In this document: one piece after another, positions 1-11,511 of the stretch
Numbering within the stretch: position 1 is the stretch's first letter
Layout of the letters: each line of letters starts with the position of its first letter
Source of the DNA: Rheum nobile
Taxonomy: Eukaryota > Streptophyta > Magnoliopsida > Caryophyllales > Polygonaceae
DNA: 64,000 nucleotides
Assembly: GCA_027886185.1 (NCBI GenBank)
Contig: WOAB01000619.1
Coordinates: 7,192,001 to 7,256,000 of the forward strand
Direction of reading: 5' to 3'
The notes under the pieces: model-generated
The model's input: only the letters and a program-made list of their open reading frames with translations
Databases searched by the model: none
What the model was told of the DNA's origin: nothing
Translations under genes and position numbers: made by a program

Positions 1-657
1 CGATCTCTAAGTTATGTCACCTCATCCGTCACATCATACGCCACGTCATCCGGCCTTTAAATAAATTATTTATGCTATATCTTATTATTTATTTGTTCAT
101 AAAAACTTTATCTTCTATGAGTTTGTGATGTTAAAAATAATAAATATGATTTTTTTAATATTACTTTATCTTTATAGTAGATATATATATATATATATAT
201 AATTTATCTTAAGTATATACTAACTATCCAAATTACCTTTTATGTAATATAATGTTAAATTATCTTTTAGATATCTAATTAAAAATTACACATGGTAAAT
301 GATTTATGGGTGATATGAAAAAATCTCTACATGTGCAGCCATCGTCCAACCATCATTTGTCGCATCATCTATCCTTTTGAAAAATATTATCCAATATATT
401 GGTCCAATGACTCCAATTTAATTATATATTTTTTTAATTGAATAAGTTTATTTTAAAACACAAGCATAAAATCTGAATGTGGTAAATTTTGGTAAAAAAT
501 AGAATAAAATTGTTCATTTTTCAGTTCTAAGCGTATGGTTTCATAAGATGATAAGGAAACACTATGATTCATCTTAAAATTGAGCGTACTTATATATTTC
601 TATCTACAACTTTTGCATACACGTCAATTGAATTGAATTTTTGTAACTTAGTTTTTA
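1..657. other. AT-rich non-coding DNA, probable Helitron interior
   Basis: I see no gene here. The stretch is AT-rich and includes an (AT)n microsatellite at about 181-201. Because a Helitron 3' end lies downstream at 1297 in plus orientation, this stretch may be the inside of a non-autonomous Helitron whose 5' end is outside the window. That is inference from the terminus only. Confidence 0.4.
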
Positions 658-1181
658 GGGAAATTCATGTTGGTGCCCCTGAGTTTAAGGTTATTCCTGT
701 TGGTGTCCCACGATTGAGTTTTTTTTCCGGTTGGTGCCCCTAAGGTTTGGGTTTGTTTGCTTCGTAACCAAATTTTTTCATGTGTGTACCATTCCAGTTC
801 AAATTGATTAAATCCAAGTCCAATATTGTGTTCATCGCCCTCAAATTAGTAAGATTTGACTCCTAAAATACCCAAATCCATGTCTGAACCATGTCGATTT
901 GAATTCCGAAGCAACAACCCGTTTCCGACCTTAAGAATTCAAATCGGAATGGTTCGAGTATGGATTTGATTATTTTAGGAGTCGAATCCTACTAAGTTGA
1001 GGTCAACAAACATAAAGATGAGCTTCGATTTGATCAATTCAAACTGAAATGATACGGATATGAAAAATTTCGGTTACAAAGCGAACAAACCAAAACCTTA
1101 TGGGTACCAATTGGAAAAAACATAATCGTGGGATACCAACAGAAATAACCCTAAATTCATGGACACCAACAGGAATTTCTC
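658..1181. mobile_element. Foldback MITE, probably Mutator-derived, 524 bp
   Basis: The two halves are near-complete inverted copies of each other: the left end begins GGGAAATTCATGTTGGTG and the right end finishes with its imperfect reverse complement. The element is flanked by a perfect 9 bp direct repeat, TAGTTTTTA, at 649-657 and 1182-1190. A 9 bp target duplication with long inverted repeats and no coding capacity fits a Mutator-type MITE. The assignment to Mutator rests on duplication length and structure, not on matching transposase. Confidence 0.8.
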
Positions 1182-1271
1182 TAGTTTTTATAATGATATA
1201 GCTACTAATAAATAAATTTTTATTTTTATACAACTATAATTAAATTATATATGATTTTTATTTAACCATCC

Positions 1272-1297
1272 CCGTGCATGGCACGGCACTACGCTAG
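1272..1297 (+). mobile_element. Helitron 3' terminus (hairpin plus CTAG)
   Basis: A short palindrome CCGTGC-ATG-GCACGG at 1272-1286 is followed seven bases later by CTAG at 1294-1297 and then T. This is the standard Helitron 3' signature, with insertion between A and T. The element would extend to the left, into or beyond the window start. Two further ends of the same design occur in minus orientation at 24004 and 39312. Confidence 0.65.
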
Positions 1298-1560
1298 TTA
1301 GCTAATAATATGAACTACTCCGTATAATGTCATAATATAGCCAATAAATAAGCACTTCAAGCCACTTCCACCGGCAATGGATAACTTTTTTTACAAGGTT
1401 AGTGTTATTTTCCATGCTGGGTTACACCAATCATGCTTGCAGCAATACATAGTTGAGAAATAGTACAAATCACAGTTGATATACAGCAACAAAGTGGAAA
1501 TTTCAAGTAGCCAGAAGTTTGATCTGGCAAATCCAACACCATTTATCACTTCTGATGTGT

Positions 1561-4129
1561 TTATGCAGAAGCGTCACTAGCAGATTTGCCGGCCTCTGGT
1601 AGCCTGATGAAGCTCTCGGACAAGTTCTTGGATGAGGGAAGACCTCCTACAACGTCATCTTCGATGCCACATTCGTTGCTTCCCCTTTTGATCTTGAATA
1701 ATCCATCCTGCAAAACACCAAATCAGGGTGTCATATTGCACCAAAATGTTACTTAATACAAAGTAATCTTATGTGGGCTTTCAAGTAAGATAAAGTGGCC
1801 TAATGGGTTATCATGAGTTGTAATAGCTGGAGAGTTGTAAGGAGAAACATACTTCACCCCAGCCCTTGTTCCATTGATTCGCTATAAGCTGCAACAGTAT
1901 AACAGAGAATGATTAGTGATAGGTTTGGAAGAAGCGTAAGAAATATGGGTGTTTGGGTTACCCAGTAATCCTCCCCAGTCTCTGAAGTCCCCCATCCAAT
2001 CAGCTTCACAGCGTGTCCTCCAAGAACGTCACCAGTCACATGCTTGTAAACTCCGGACTTGTAGTGGGCAAAATCCTGCACAAAACCGAGGGATTAAGAG
2101 GCCAGTTCATTCAATCCAGATGTTTGTGTTCTTGTTAGTTAACCGGTTACCTCATAGACTGTGAAGGAGACCTCAACTGGTCCGTTCTTATAGATCTCAG
2201 CCATTATGTCGTGTGGGTTGGAGTTAACCCTGTATGCGCTGACACTGAAGTGCTTTGATTTCAACCACAGCTGGTTCTCGTCTTTGCACTTCTTCTCACA
2301 TTTTGGTGTCGGATATTCAGGTTCGCAGCCAGGGTGGGAGCAGCCAATGTCGTCAAAATAAGGATCACACTGCAAACAGAACGCTCATAATAAGCACTCC
2401 ACATTATGACAGGGCAATTGGTGCAGCTTTTGATTCTAGCAGATTATTTTTGGTGGATTAACCTAAGGGAAAGATTACTGGGAGGATCATAATCAAATGC
2501 ACAATCTGCCAGCCAGAGGTTAAGCTATTATACAAGCTAGTGACAAACACAGGCCAGAGGAAATCAGTTTTACCTCCTCGGTGACAACTCCATTATGAAC
2601 CAAGTAGCGCCACGCACTAATGGGATAGCCACCATTACAACCAGCTCCACACATGTATCCGCAGCATGCTAAGAGGTCGTTAACAGATAGGGTAATGTTC
2701 TGCAAAGAATTTCAAGTGCATTGTAGGTTGAAGAATTGCTGAAATTAAAGGGCTCCACTTATTGTTCATACATAGCAAAAGTTACCATGCCAAAGTGAAT
2801 GCAGAAGCGATCAGAGAGCGATTCAACAGCACCAAACGCCCAACAAGAACCACAATGGCCCTAAAATATCATCACACGAGTTGTAAGATTCTGTAAATAG
2901 CTTGCATGTGAGAGTAAATTTAAGGATGAAGTTGGTTACCTGATCTGTAGTTGGTAATCAGGAGATGGAGCAAAAACAACAGAAAGTGTCAGGATGGATA
3001 ATTAGAAGAATGAGAGTGATCACTGATCAATAAAGGAGGGGAAAATATTAAGAACAATGAAGTTAACTGACCTAGAATTCTAGAAATGGAGGAACACTGA
3101 GGCCAAGCTGTTCTGGCATCGAATTGAGTTGGCAACTTGAGAGATCTAGGATGTGTTACAACGGGTATGTTCTTCTTAACACTCTCAGGTGTAGTTTTAG
3201 AGCCAAGAATGTGCTTGAATTGGTCAACCTTGAAGCCAAGGGAATAAAATGAAACAATGGTTAAGCACAAGCAACAACTCAAACCTGAATTCACTTGGGG
3301 AAAAAACCCACAAGTTTTCTATTTATGAAGGTGAATTCGTGGAGGGGCTTACAGTATAGTCATTGAATTTGTCGTTCTTAGCAGCTACCCATCCAGCATG
3401 AGGGTGAGTGTTTATTTCATTGATGATCGATTCCTGGTAGATATAATTATAAGTATAAATGAAGGCAGAAAGAGTGATTAGTATGATAATAGCTAGTACT
3501 TGCTTGCTATATGTCATTATAACAAGAGATGTACCTGAAGAATATTGGAACTTAGCTTCAGCTGAGAAATGGGTTCGGCACTAAGAACCTGCATACAAGG
3601 GTAATTAAAATAGGCAACTCTGAACAGATTACAGTAATGATATCAATAACAAATCCGAGAATATAATCTCAATCTCCCTTTGAGAGCTTGAAAGTAGGAG
3701 AGAGAGCGTGCTTATGAATTCAGGATAAGAGAATCGTTGTGTTGTGAAACCAAATTGTCAACAATAAGCAAATACGATCCGTCACAATACAACACGTATT
3801 CGAATTACACTGGCTAATTGAAAGTTATAGTTTGGTCAGAAGAAGCAGCTGCTAGAAAAGTAGAATGGAAGTTAAAAATGTCAACTTATGGATACCCAAA
3901 TCACTTTGTAGATGCATCGTATCATAATAATAAGAAAAATCATTCCTATAAGCAGAAAATCAAAGAGGAGGAAACTGGGAATTGCTAACTTGATATCCGA
4001 TTGAATTGAAACAGCGCGATTACGTAACCACATTGAAAAGCTAATTATAAGGAAAAACCCGTTAAATACCTGAGAATGGAAGGCAGTGAGCGAGAGGAAC
4101 AAGAGAAGAGCTTGGAAAGGCGAGGCCAT
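1561..4129 (-). CDS. Cathepsin B-like cysteine protease, 357 aa, 11 exons
   Basis: Papain-family (C1A) endopeptidase of the secretory/vacuolar route. Exons on the minus strand: 4129-4070, 3588-3535, 3433-3353, 3228-3072, 2944-2940, 2860-2786, 2699-2574, 2369-2151, 2075-1962, 1888-1853, 1707-1561; all introns are GT-AG and frames join to 1074 nt. Residues 1-20 form a hydrophobic signal peptide; the propeptide follows, and the mature enzyme should begin near LPTQFDARTAWPQC. The catalytic set is complete: Gln119, Cys125 in GHCGSCWAF, His280 in GGHAVKLIGWG and Asn301 in NQWNKGWG. CSHPGCEP in exon 8 lies in the cathepsin B occluding-loop region, and a C-terminal extension follows the last conserved Gly-rich segment. 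The start is the ATG directly before the signal peptide; an upstream in-frame ATG at 4153 is less likely. The 5-nt exon is needed to give ILDQGHCGSC. No stop or frameshift is present, so it looks functional. Confidence 0.93.
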
Positions 4130-4195
4130 GGATGACTTAATTCTCTTCAGCAAACCGATGTGTTTAATGGTGTAATCGTTTTCTGATGATACTCG

Positions 4196-4203
4196 TATTT
4201 AAC
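4196..4203 (-). promoter_or_regulatory. Possible TATA-like box of the cathepsin B gene
   Basis: GTTAAATA lies about 70 nt upstream of the ATG on the minus strand, a plausible TATA position with a short leader. It is a weak match in AT-rich DNA, and no other promoter element was recognised. Confidence 0.25.
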
Positions 4204-4439
4204 GAGAAAAGAAAGGTGACGTCAGATTGGGGATGAATGATTGGGGGGAAACGAAAGGGATTGCTTGGCTTGGCGGAGTGTGGGCTGGGCGGGGATGTGG
4301 GTGCGATTACCGAGGCAGTCAACTTGGAGAAACGTGTACACCAACGCACTCTAATTCGTTGTTTTGGTTGATGGGCTTCTGCAGCGACCCATCCAGATTT
4401 CTCCCACAAGCAAAGGACACTCTTCGTAAGCTTCTGCTG

Positions 4440-5531
4440 GGAATTGGGATTACGTGAAAGAAATAAAAGAGTTCAAATTTCCTAATTTTTTTTAAAATCA
4501 TTTTAGAGTTTTTGGTTGTGATTTATTTATGAATTAGCATATTCGGAACTAGAGAATTCTGAAAGAGGTGACACAATTTTTTTTAATATTATATTAATAT
4601 TAAATAAAATAGTTATAAATAATATTAATATCAATCTCACATGCATTCTATTTTCATACTTTTCGTTCTTGAAAATCAACATTAATCTTCATCAACGTTT
4701 TTAGGTTTATTAGGAATAGTTGGAGACTCAAACACTTGAAATTGATAATCTCTTACTCGCACAATAAATTTGTCTATATTCCTTTTTAGAATAATGCAAT
4801 TTAATAAAAGTTTGTTAACACATTAATCAAATTAAATTAAGTTTGAATTATAAATAAATTAATTCAAGCAAATCTATACCTAAATCGAAATACCCTAACC
4901 ATCACGATTCAAATTTATAAGATCGAAAATGAGTTGTTGTTTCAGAATTCAAATTGAGATGGTTCGGGTTTGAATTTAGATGTTTTATTAGCAAATCCTC
5001 CTAATTTGAGTGCAAGAAATACGTGAAGTTGGACCGGAGTACCCTTAAACTTAAGGATACCCATCGAAATTCCTAAAAAAATTAATATAAAGAATGAGCG
5101 GAAAAAAAAACTCGGGACGAAAGGGGGGGCACGGAACCCCCTGCCCCCCCCCCCCCCCCAGTTCCGCCCCTGCTCGTGCCTTGCACACACTAGTGTGGTT
5201 AATAAATTTTGAAATTAGAATATTACGGAGTATTAAATATTTACGAACTAAACTGCTAAATTATAAGCTTAATCTCTTCAACATATGGTGATAAGGAATT
5301 TCATATAAATAACTGAATAAGAAAATATATAAATTAGATTTAAGTAATGAGAACGATTGATTATGCATAATTAATCAAAAGGAAAAAATAGTTAAATCAT
5401 ATCACATAATTATTTCAAATATTTTTAATATATATTACCACTTTTGCATCATGAATCATACTTGACCAATTACATTTTCAATCACATGTTATCAATTATA
5501 TATATTTAAGCATTAAAACTATGGGTACATT
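4440..5531. other. Intergenic AT-rich DNA with MITE relic and C-run
   Basis: No gene is recognised. About 4930-5080 resembles the right half of the foldback MITE at 658-1181 (shared blocks around AGAATTCAAAT and ATGGTTCG, ending in GAAATTCCT), so it is probably a decayed relative. A 16-base C homopolymer lies at 5144-5159 inside a G/C-rich patch. Confidence 0.5.
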
Positions 5532-8383
5532 CAATGTTCTAAAAGACGCTAGGCGGGAGCTTGGCGGGGGGGGGGGGAGCTAGCGCCTAGACGGCTAGGC
5601 GGGGGCCTAGACGGATTAAGACAAAATTACTTGTTTTTTATATTTCAACACTATGTCCCATTGTTTAAACTATAAATACATATACTAATTCATAATGAGT
5701 ATATAGGAAACAATTTAATTCATAACATAAGCATATAATATAACTTACTAAGCAATTCCATAGTCTTCAACAAAAACTCCAAAGTTTTCAACATAAACTC
5801 AAAAGCTTTCAAGATCAAATCCATAGTCAAAGTAACATAAAAATAATCTAATCTTCTATCTCTTCAATTTCATAGTCTTCAACATCATGTTCTTTGTCCG
5901 AATCATCAAACTCAAACTCTTCATCATCATCTCCCTCATCCTCCGTTCCATCGGATACAAAATCATCTTCATCGAGCTCTCTCATTTCCTCTAGACGAGC
6001 ACTCCTTTTTGGTAGCAATTCTTCATTTGATATTCCCGATGCTTCACTCACCATAAGCCTTGAGCCGGGTGTGACGTCCTCATGGAACTCATCTTCATCA
6101 TCACCTACTCCATCAACTATCCATGATTGTGCATAAGTAGCCTTATTTGCTAGAAGTACATCAACTTTGTCACTCTTCCTTTTCTTGTTCATCAATCTTG
6201 CATTGAATTGAACATACACTAGCTTGTTCATCCGTTCGGTATCTAGTTTATTCCTCTTCTTTGTATGAATCTACAATCAAAAAAATAAATGAATCATGAG
6301 TTCTAAACAACCATTCATCACATTCACATAGATAGAATAATAAATTATAAAGAGAATTCAATTACCCCTTCAAAGACACTCCAATTTCTTTCACAGCCGG
6401 ATGAGCTTGTTGTCAAATAAAGAATTCTTTTTGCAATCTTTTGGAGATTAGGTACACCGTTTTCATAATTAGACCACCATACAACTATAAATTGAAAATA
6501 TGACATTAAAAGTAATGAGGCAATAAACATATACAACTATAACAAAGATTAAAAGAATGGAAGATAATCATACCCGGATCATAAGCATCATCATTTTTCT
6601 CACATCCTTTTTCCGCCAAAGCTCTTCCAAATGGACCTTCCCGGTTCTTGTACTTGCCTAATTCCACATTAATCAATCTATCTTGCATATCAATGTCCGA
6701 ATAGAGCCGTTCTACACATGAAAAGACCTCATCCATAATAACTTCATTCTCATCATCGGACCACGTAGAATCGGTGTTGAAGTAGTAATATGGATTCAAC
6801 AAGTAAGCCATCAAGTGAAGTGGAGTATCAATACGGCCCTTTCCTTTTGCATCCACTATGTCAAGTATAGGTTTGTACCTCTCGTTTTTATGCTTCAAAG
6901 CCTCTTTGATTTCTTGTTTTGCCTTTTTCACCTCACCATACACAAAGCCCATAGCCGGCTTCACATCTCCATCAACAAGTCTAAGCACTTTGACCAAGGG
7001 TGTAAATACCTTCAAGCACATGACAACACCATTCCAAAAGGCCGATTGGACTATGATAGCATAAGCGGCTTTTCCCTTCTTACTCTTTTACCATTTCGTA
7101 TTTTCCCACTCCTTGGAGTTCACCATTTGCCTCAACTCCTCTTTCTTCTCAAGTAAACTTTGCAATGTTAAGAAAGATGTGGCAAATCTAGTCACTCCAG
7201 GCCGGATTATATTTCTTCTTGTACGCTTCCTCATCAATGCCAAAGTCTTGTGATGAGAGTAAACAAAGACGGTAAAACTCTTAGCTTTCATTATTGGATT
7301 CTTGAAAAGAGGGAGCTTACCAATGGCTTCAAGCATGAGATTGAAAGAGTGAGTAGCACATGGAGTCCAAAAGATTTGAGGTCTCTTTGCAAACAACAAC
7401 TTTGCAGTCGCCATATTGTTCGAAGCATTATCGGTCACCACTTGAACAACATTTTTTTCACCAAGCTTTTCAATGCAAGCATCCACATACTCAAATATAT
7501 ACTCACTGGTATGTGCATCTAAAGAAGCTTCTTTGGAACTAAGAAAAGTAGTCCCACATCGAGAATTCACACACAAGTTCATGATGCTTCTCCTACATCT
7601 ATCACTCCAAGCATCGGTCATGATAGAGCACCCATTTCTCTCCCATTCTTCTTCTTGAAGCTTGAGTGATGACTTTGTTCTTTCAACTTCCCCCTTCAAG
7701 AACGGCTCTCTAAGATGATATTGACTCAGTGGTTGATAACCCAGACCAAATTGTCCAACCGCCTCAACAACTCTTTTGAAGCTATCATTGTCCACCACAT
7801 GAAAAGCAATGTCGGACTCATACACCCACCTAGTCAAGTATTGGTGCACTTGAAGACTTCGTTCTTTGTAGAGAGCATTACTAATGTTTTGTTGTCTCCT
7901 TTTTTTACTTTCGCTTAAGGAGTTGTCATCAACCTTGATGTTTGAAACATATCTATCCATTGCTCCAAGAGTACGAGGTGGCCTTTTGGTTCCCCGACCT
8001 TCCAATGCTTCCATATCTTCAATTTCTTCTATCTCATGAATCTCAACTTCATTTCTAATGCTTTCATTGTCTTCTTTATTCCGTGTCTTCTTCTTTTTCG
8101 CAGCATCAAGTGCTTCCATGCAGCGTTTCTTATCTTCATTAGAAGCCTTTGGACACGGTGCAATGTTCCCTCTTATGCCGGCAATGTGAAGCTTAATTCG
8201 ATAAACTCCCCCACTATATTCTCCCCCACATTTGATGCACCTCCACTTGTCTTGATTCATTGCATTACATAGGATTCCATAATCCCACCCAACATCACCA
8301 CTGTTTCGCTTCAATTTCGAAGAAGAGGTCATCGACTCGGAATTAGAAGCCATGGATGAACCGTTTTGATTTGGCATGGACAT
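5532..8383 (-). mobile_element. hAT-family DNA transposon, one end identified
   Basis: The lower end begins CAATGTTCTAAAAGACGC and continues into a subterminal zone (5545-5615) rich in repeated CTAGGCGG/GCCTAG motifs, typical of plant hAT ends. The transposase gene runs away from this end on the minus strand. I could not find the matching inverted end above 8383, nor an 8 bp target duplication, so the upper end is lost or too diverged. The upper coordinate given is only the transposase start codon. Confidence 0.6.
5848..8383 (-). pseudogene. hAT transposase, 783 codons with one nonsense codon
   Basis: Three exons on the minus strand: 8383-6574, 6484-6366 and 6270-5848, with GT-AG introns and phases that fit. 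The N-terminus has a BED-like zinc-finger pattern (CIKC, later a His, then Cys). A DUF659-type region follows (WERNGCSIMTDAWSD), then a transposase core (VVTDNASNNMATAKLL and TPCATHSFNLMLEAIG). The second exon holds the C-terminal hAT dimerisation motif, with WWSNYENGVPNLQKIAKRIL and TTSSSGCERNWS. The tail is very acidic. A single in-frame TAA at 7088-7090, between NTKW and KSKKGKAAYA, truncates the product to 431 aa; the frame is otherwise open to the end. It was therefore inactivated recently, unless this base is an assembly error. Confidence 0.85.
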
Positions 8384-9419
8384 GGTGAATCCCCGTACAT
8401 TTCGTTCTTAAGTATATAATTTTGAAAAACGTACCTTTTACATGGTTAAACATATATTTTAATTTGGCCCTATATTAATTTATAACTAATTTAAACTTAT
8501 TTTATAATTTTGTTTTACATATATATATATATATTATAATAAGAAGTAACATAACTAATAACGTAAAGTTTTTCTTATGAATAATTTTATTCACAAATAA
8601 AAAAACTAATACGGTAAAAAGATATCAATAAGATTTGAGATGATAATATGTGTATAATTAAGGTAAGTTATTTTAAGTAAATAAATAAATAGATAAGAAA
8701 TAGAAAAAGTAGATATCCAAATTATAGAGGGATAAAAGTGTAATTGTATATTGAAGTTTGCCTATGTGACATAGCTCATGGGTTGACACGTAAAAGAGAT
8801 AATTATGGCTTTAATATAGTATATAGGTTTTCCTTATTATATATATCATATTCTTTATTCAAAGGTGATGAAAATTAATAAATTTATTTGTTAATTCAGT
8901 TATTAGAAAAGAGACTGTCGAGTTGTTAGCTTATTTTTAATAAATTGCAGCAAAAGCATGTAGTTATTACGTGTTTCACCAATTAACCAAAGAGAGGGAG
9001 TACTAATTATATTTGACTTCTTCCTTTATTCGTGTTTAATTATGGAAATGTGATAATATATATAAGTTAAATGTTTTTTGATTGACATGTTTAGTTTTGG
9101 AAATAGAATATTCTTATATATAATCATTATATTAAATTTTGGAAAAAGGATATTTGCATATATATCATTCTTGTGATTAACATGTTTAAAAAACAAAAAA
9201 TTAAGAAAATGCCATGTGACATAAAGAATAGGAGAATGCCATGTGACATAAGGAGGGAGTGAGTTTAATAGGGGAATGTCATATGGCATAGAGGGGTTTT
9301 AGTTTAGTAGATATATAGTAGATTTAGTAGATATATAGTAGATTTTGAAAAACATGGTGATTCTGTTTTTGGAAGATAGATTGAATGTTGCCTTTATCAA
9401 ATTTTTTTTTTCTGCAAAT
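8384..9419. other. AT-rich non-coding DNA
   Basis: No gene is recognised. Short repeated phrases occur near the end: GCCATGTGACATAA twice at about 9212-9252, and TTTAGTAGATATATAGTAGAT twice at about 9303-9342. The same phrases recur at the ends of the tandem units at 10130-10420, so this is the outer part of the same repeat family. Confidence 0.5.
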
Positions 9420-9930
9420 CATGCAATTGCACAGCAAGTTGATTCAATTTTTAGAAGCAAATGATTATTTTTGTATAGTATAAGTGCAATTGCACAACAC
9501 ATTTATTGTAGAATTTGGAAGCAAATCTGCAAAGAATTGAATATTGTAGATTTATATGGTTGCTATTTTGGCAGGATGTATTTTGTGGTGAATTTTGGAA
9601 AGAAATAATTTTTTTTAGTACATGGAATGTGATTGCACAACAGGTTTATTGCATATTTTGGAAGCAAATCTATAGAGAATTGAATATTGCAGAATTATGT
9701 TGTTGCTATTTTGGCAGGATCTATTTTGTGATAAATTTTGGAAAGAAATACTTTTTTTGTTACAGAGAAGTGAAGATTGCAGATTTATATGGTTGTTATT
9801 TTGGCAGGATGTATTTGTGGTAAATTTTGGAAAGAAATAATTTTTTTGGTACATGGAATGTGATTGCACAGCAGGTTTATTAGATATTTTGGATGCAAAT
9901 CTGCAGATAATTGAATATTGTAGGTTTATT
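9420..9930. repeat. Irregular tandem repeat, unit about 143 bp
   Basis: Units starting ATTGCAC at about 9489, 9632 and 9863 share TTTATTG, TTTTGGAAGCAAATCT, GAATTGAATATTG, TGCTATTTTGGCAGGAT and TTTTGGAAAGAAATA. The first period is 143 bp; one unit is partly duplicated before the third, and a degenerate unit begins near 9421. Open frames seen here follow from the repeat and are not genes. Confidence 0.7.
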
Positions 9931-10424
9931 GCATAATTTTTTTTGGAAAGAAATGTGATCGGAGAGAATTGAATGCAGATATTGTATTATCAAAAATTTC
10001 GCATCTCTTGCATTACCCAAATTGATTATATTGATTTTTAAAAGAAAACAAAAAATGTATAAATTGCCACGTGGCAGAAACAATGGCATGATGCCACGTG
10101 AAAAAAAAAGGTGGGTTTATTCTGGGGGTGTCATGTGGCTTAGAGGGGTTCTGCTTTAATAAATATATAGTAGATTGCATAATTTTTTTTTGAAAGAAAT
10201 GTGATTGCAGAGAATTGAATGCAGATCTTGTATTATCAGAAATTCTGCATATCTTGTATTACTGAAATTAATTATATTGATTTTTATAAGAAAACAAAAA
10301 AATGGATAAATTGCCACGTGACAGAAACAATGGCACGATGCCACGTGGCAAAAAAAAGGGTGGATTTATTCTAGGGGTGCCATGTGGCTTAGAGGGAATT
10401 TGGTTTAGTAGATATATTGAAGAT
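9931..10424. repeat. Tandem duplication, two units of about 247 bp
   Basis: Unit one is about 9931-10176 and unit two about 10177-10424. Both start GCATAATTTTTTTT, contain GAGAATTGAATGCAGAT, TTGCCACGTG and CAATGGCA, and end ATGTGGCTTAGAGGG followed by TTTAATAAATATATAG or a variant. CACGTG (G-box) cores recur inside each unit. The repeat is continuous with the 143 bp array on its left. Confidence 0.75.
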
Positions 10425-11269
10425 TACGATATATGATATTGGAAGTCGCAAATATTGATATAATCTATGTAAATTATTTTTATTCATTGGTTAAAAAAGA
10501 GGTGAGTAGTTATTAGATTGTAAATTTTAGATTTTTTTTAGTATTCTAGCTTAATGATTACATTTCTTAATAGTCGTGTCAAAGGATAAAATGACACGTA
10601 TTTCTTAATGGATGAAGTATTACTCTTGTTTTCCAAAAACTCGATAGATTTCTAACATTCCGAAATTCGTGCCACATTAAGCTTTCTCTCGTAAGAAAGA
10701 TTACAAATACTCATTTATACCAAGTGTATAAAACAAAATCCTACACCTTTATATATGGATCAATAAATAACTATGATAGGTAATAATTTTGTTGGAAATA
10801 AAAGATTTCAAAAAGATTCAATAAAGATTCAAAAAGAAGTTTGACAGAAAATTTTAAATTTGACCAAATTTTCAGTTTCACCCAATTTCAAAATTGAACC
10901 AAATTTTCAATTTGACCCAAATCTTCAATTCCACTGAACCTAACTCTCGTTTCCCTCTAGCTGCTCTCATCTCCCTTTGATGCTCATTTAAAATTTCCAT
11001 AGCTCAGTAGGTTGTTCATCTCTCAAACCCACACCCAGACCCAAACCCACACGGCCACACCTAAACTTCTCTGGTTGTTCATCTCTCACCGGCCACTCTC
11101 GCCCTTCCACCCTCGCCGCTCTCGCTTACCGACCTCTCGCCTCCGGTCACCACAAATTCGTTCTTGATGACGTTTACCTTTCATGGTACAACGACACCGT
11201 TTCCGAACGTGGTGACGCTCACCGATGGATCTGTTGATCGTCTCTTCCATCTCGATTCTCATATTAAAA
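10425..11269. other. Non-coding DNA left of the Mutator-like element
   Basis: No gene is recognised. At about 10850-10935 the phrase ATTTTCAATTTGACC recurs in imperfect copies. At 10990-11110 two copies of GGTTGTTCATCTCTCA sit in C-rich DNA. A weak open frame at 11086-11343 on the minus strand has no recognisable domain. Confidence 0.4.
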
Positions 11270-11454
11270 CACCACTTTCTATTGTAAAATTTGAGAGTTT
11301 GTAGGCAGACCCTATATACACGCGTTTTTTGTTCTTTTCGCACGCACTATGGTGCGCCTAAAATAGACGTACATGCTAAGGGGTATAATTTGGCAAGAAA
11401 TGGAAAATTTCACATGCCAAAAAATGGCGTACCAGACAATTGCAAAATTTTACC
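11270..11454 (+). repeat. Left terminal inverted repeat of the MULE
   Basis: About 185 bp matching the reverse complement of 14502-14689 with scattered mismatches. Shared landmarks are GAGAGTTTGTAG, TTTTGTTCTTTTCGCACGCA, GGCGCACCAT (inverse in one copy) and TTGGCAAGAAATGGAAAATT. Confidence 0.85.
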
Positions 11455-11511
11455 CAGAAAGTTGAGATTATTCGTGAAACCAGATCAAAGAATGCATATG
11501 CAAATTTGAGT

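Noticed and set aside
4227..4501. ORFs upstream of the cathepsin B gene
   Set aside because: Short, overlapping on both strands, no domain; they cover the promoter region.
5100..5165. Gly/Pro-coding ORFs around the C-run
   Set aside because: They result from homopolymer runs and have no protein features.
5894..6136. Ser-rich ORF on the plus strand
   Set aside because: It is the antisense shadow of the acidic C-terminal tail of the hAT transposase.
9515..9823. 102-codon ORF in the tandem array
   Set aside because: It spans repeat units and only reflects the repeat frame; no domain, and the antisense frame is also open.
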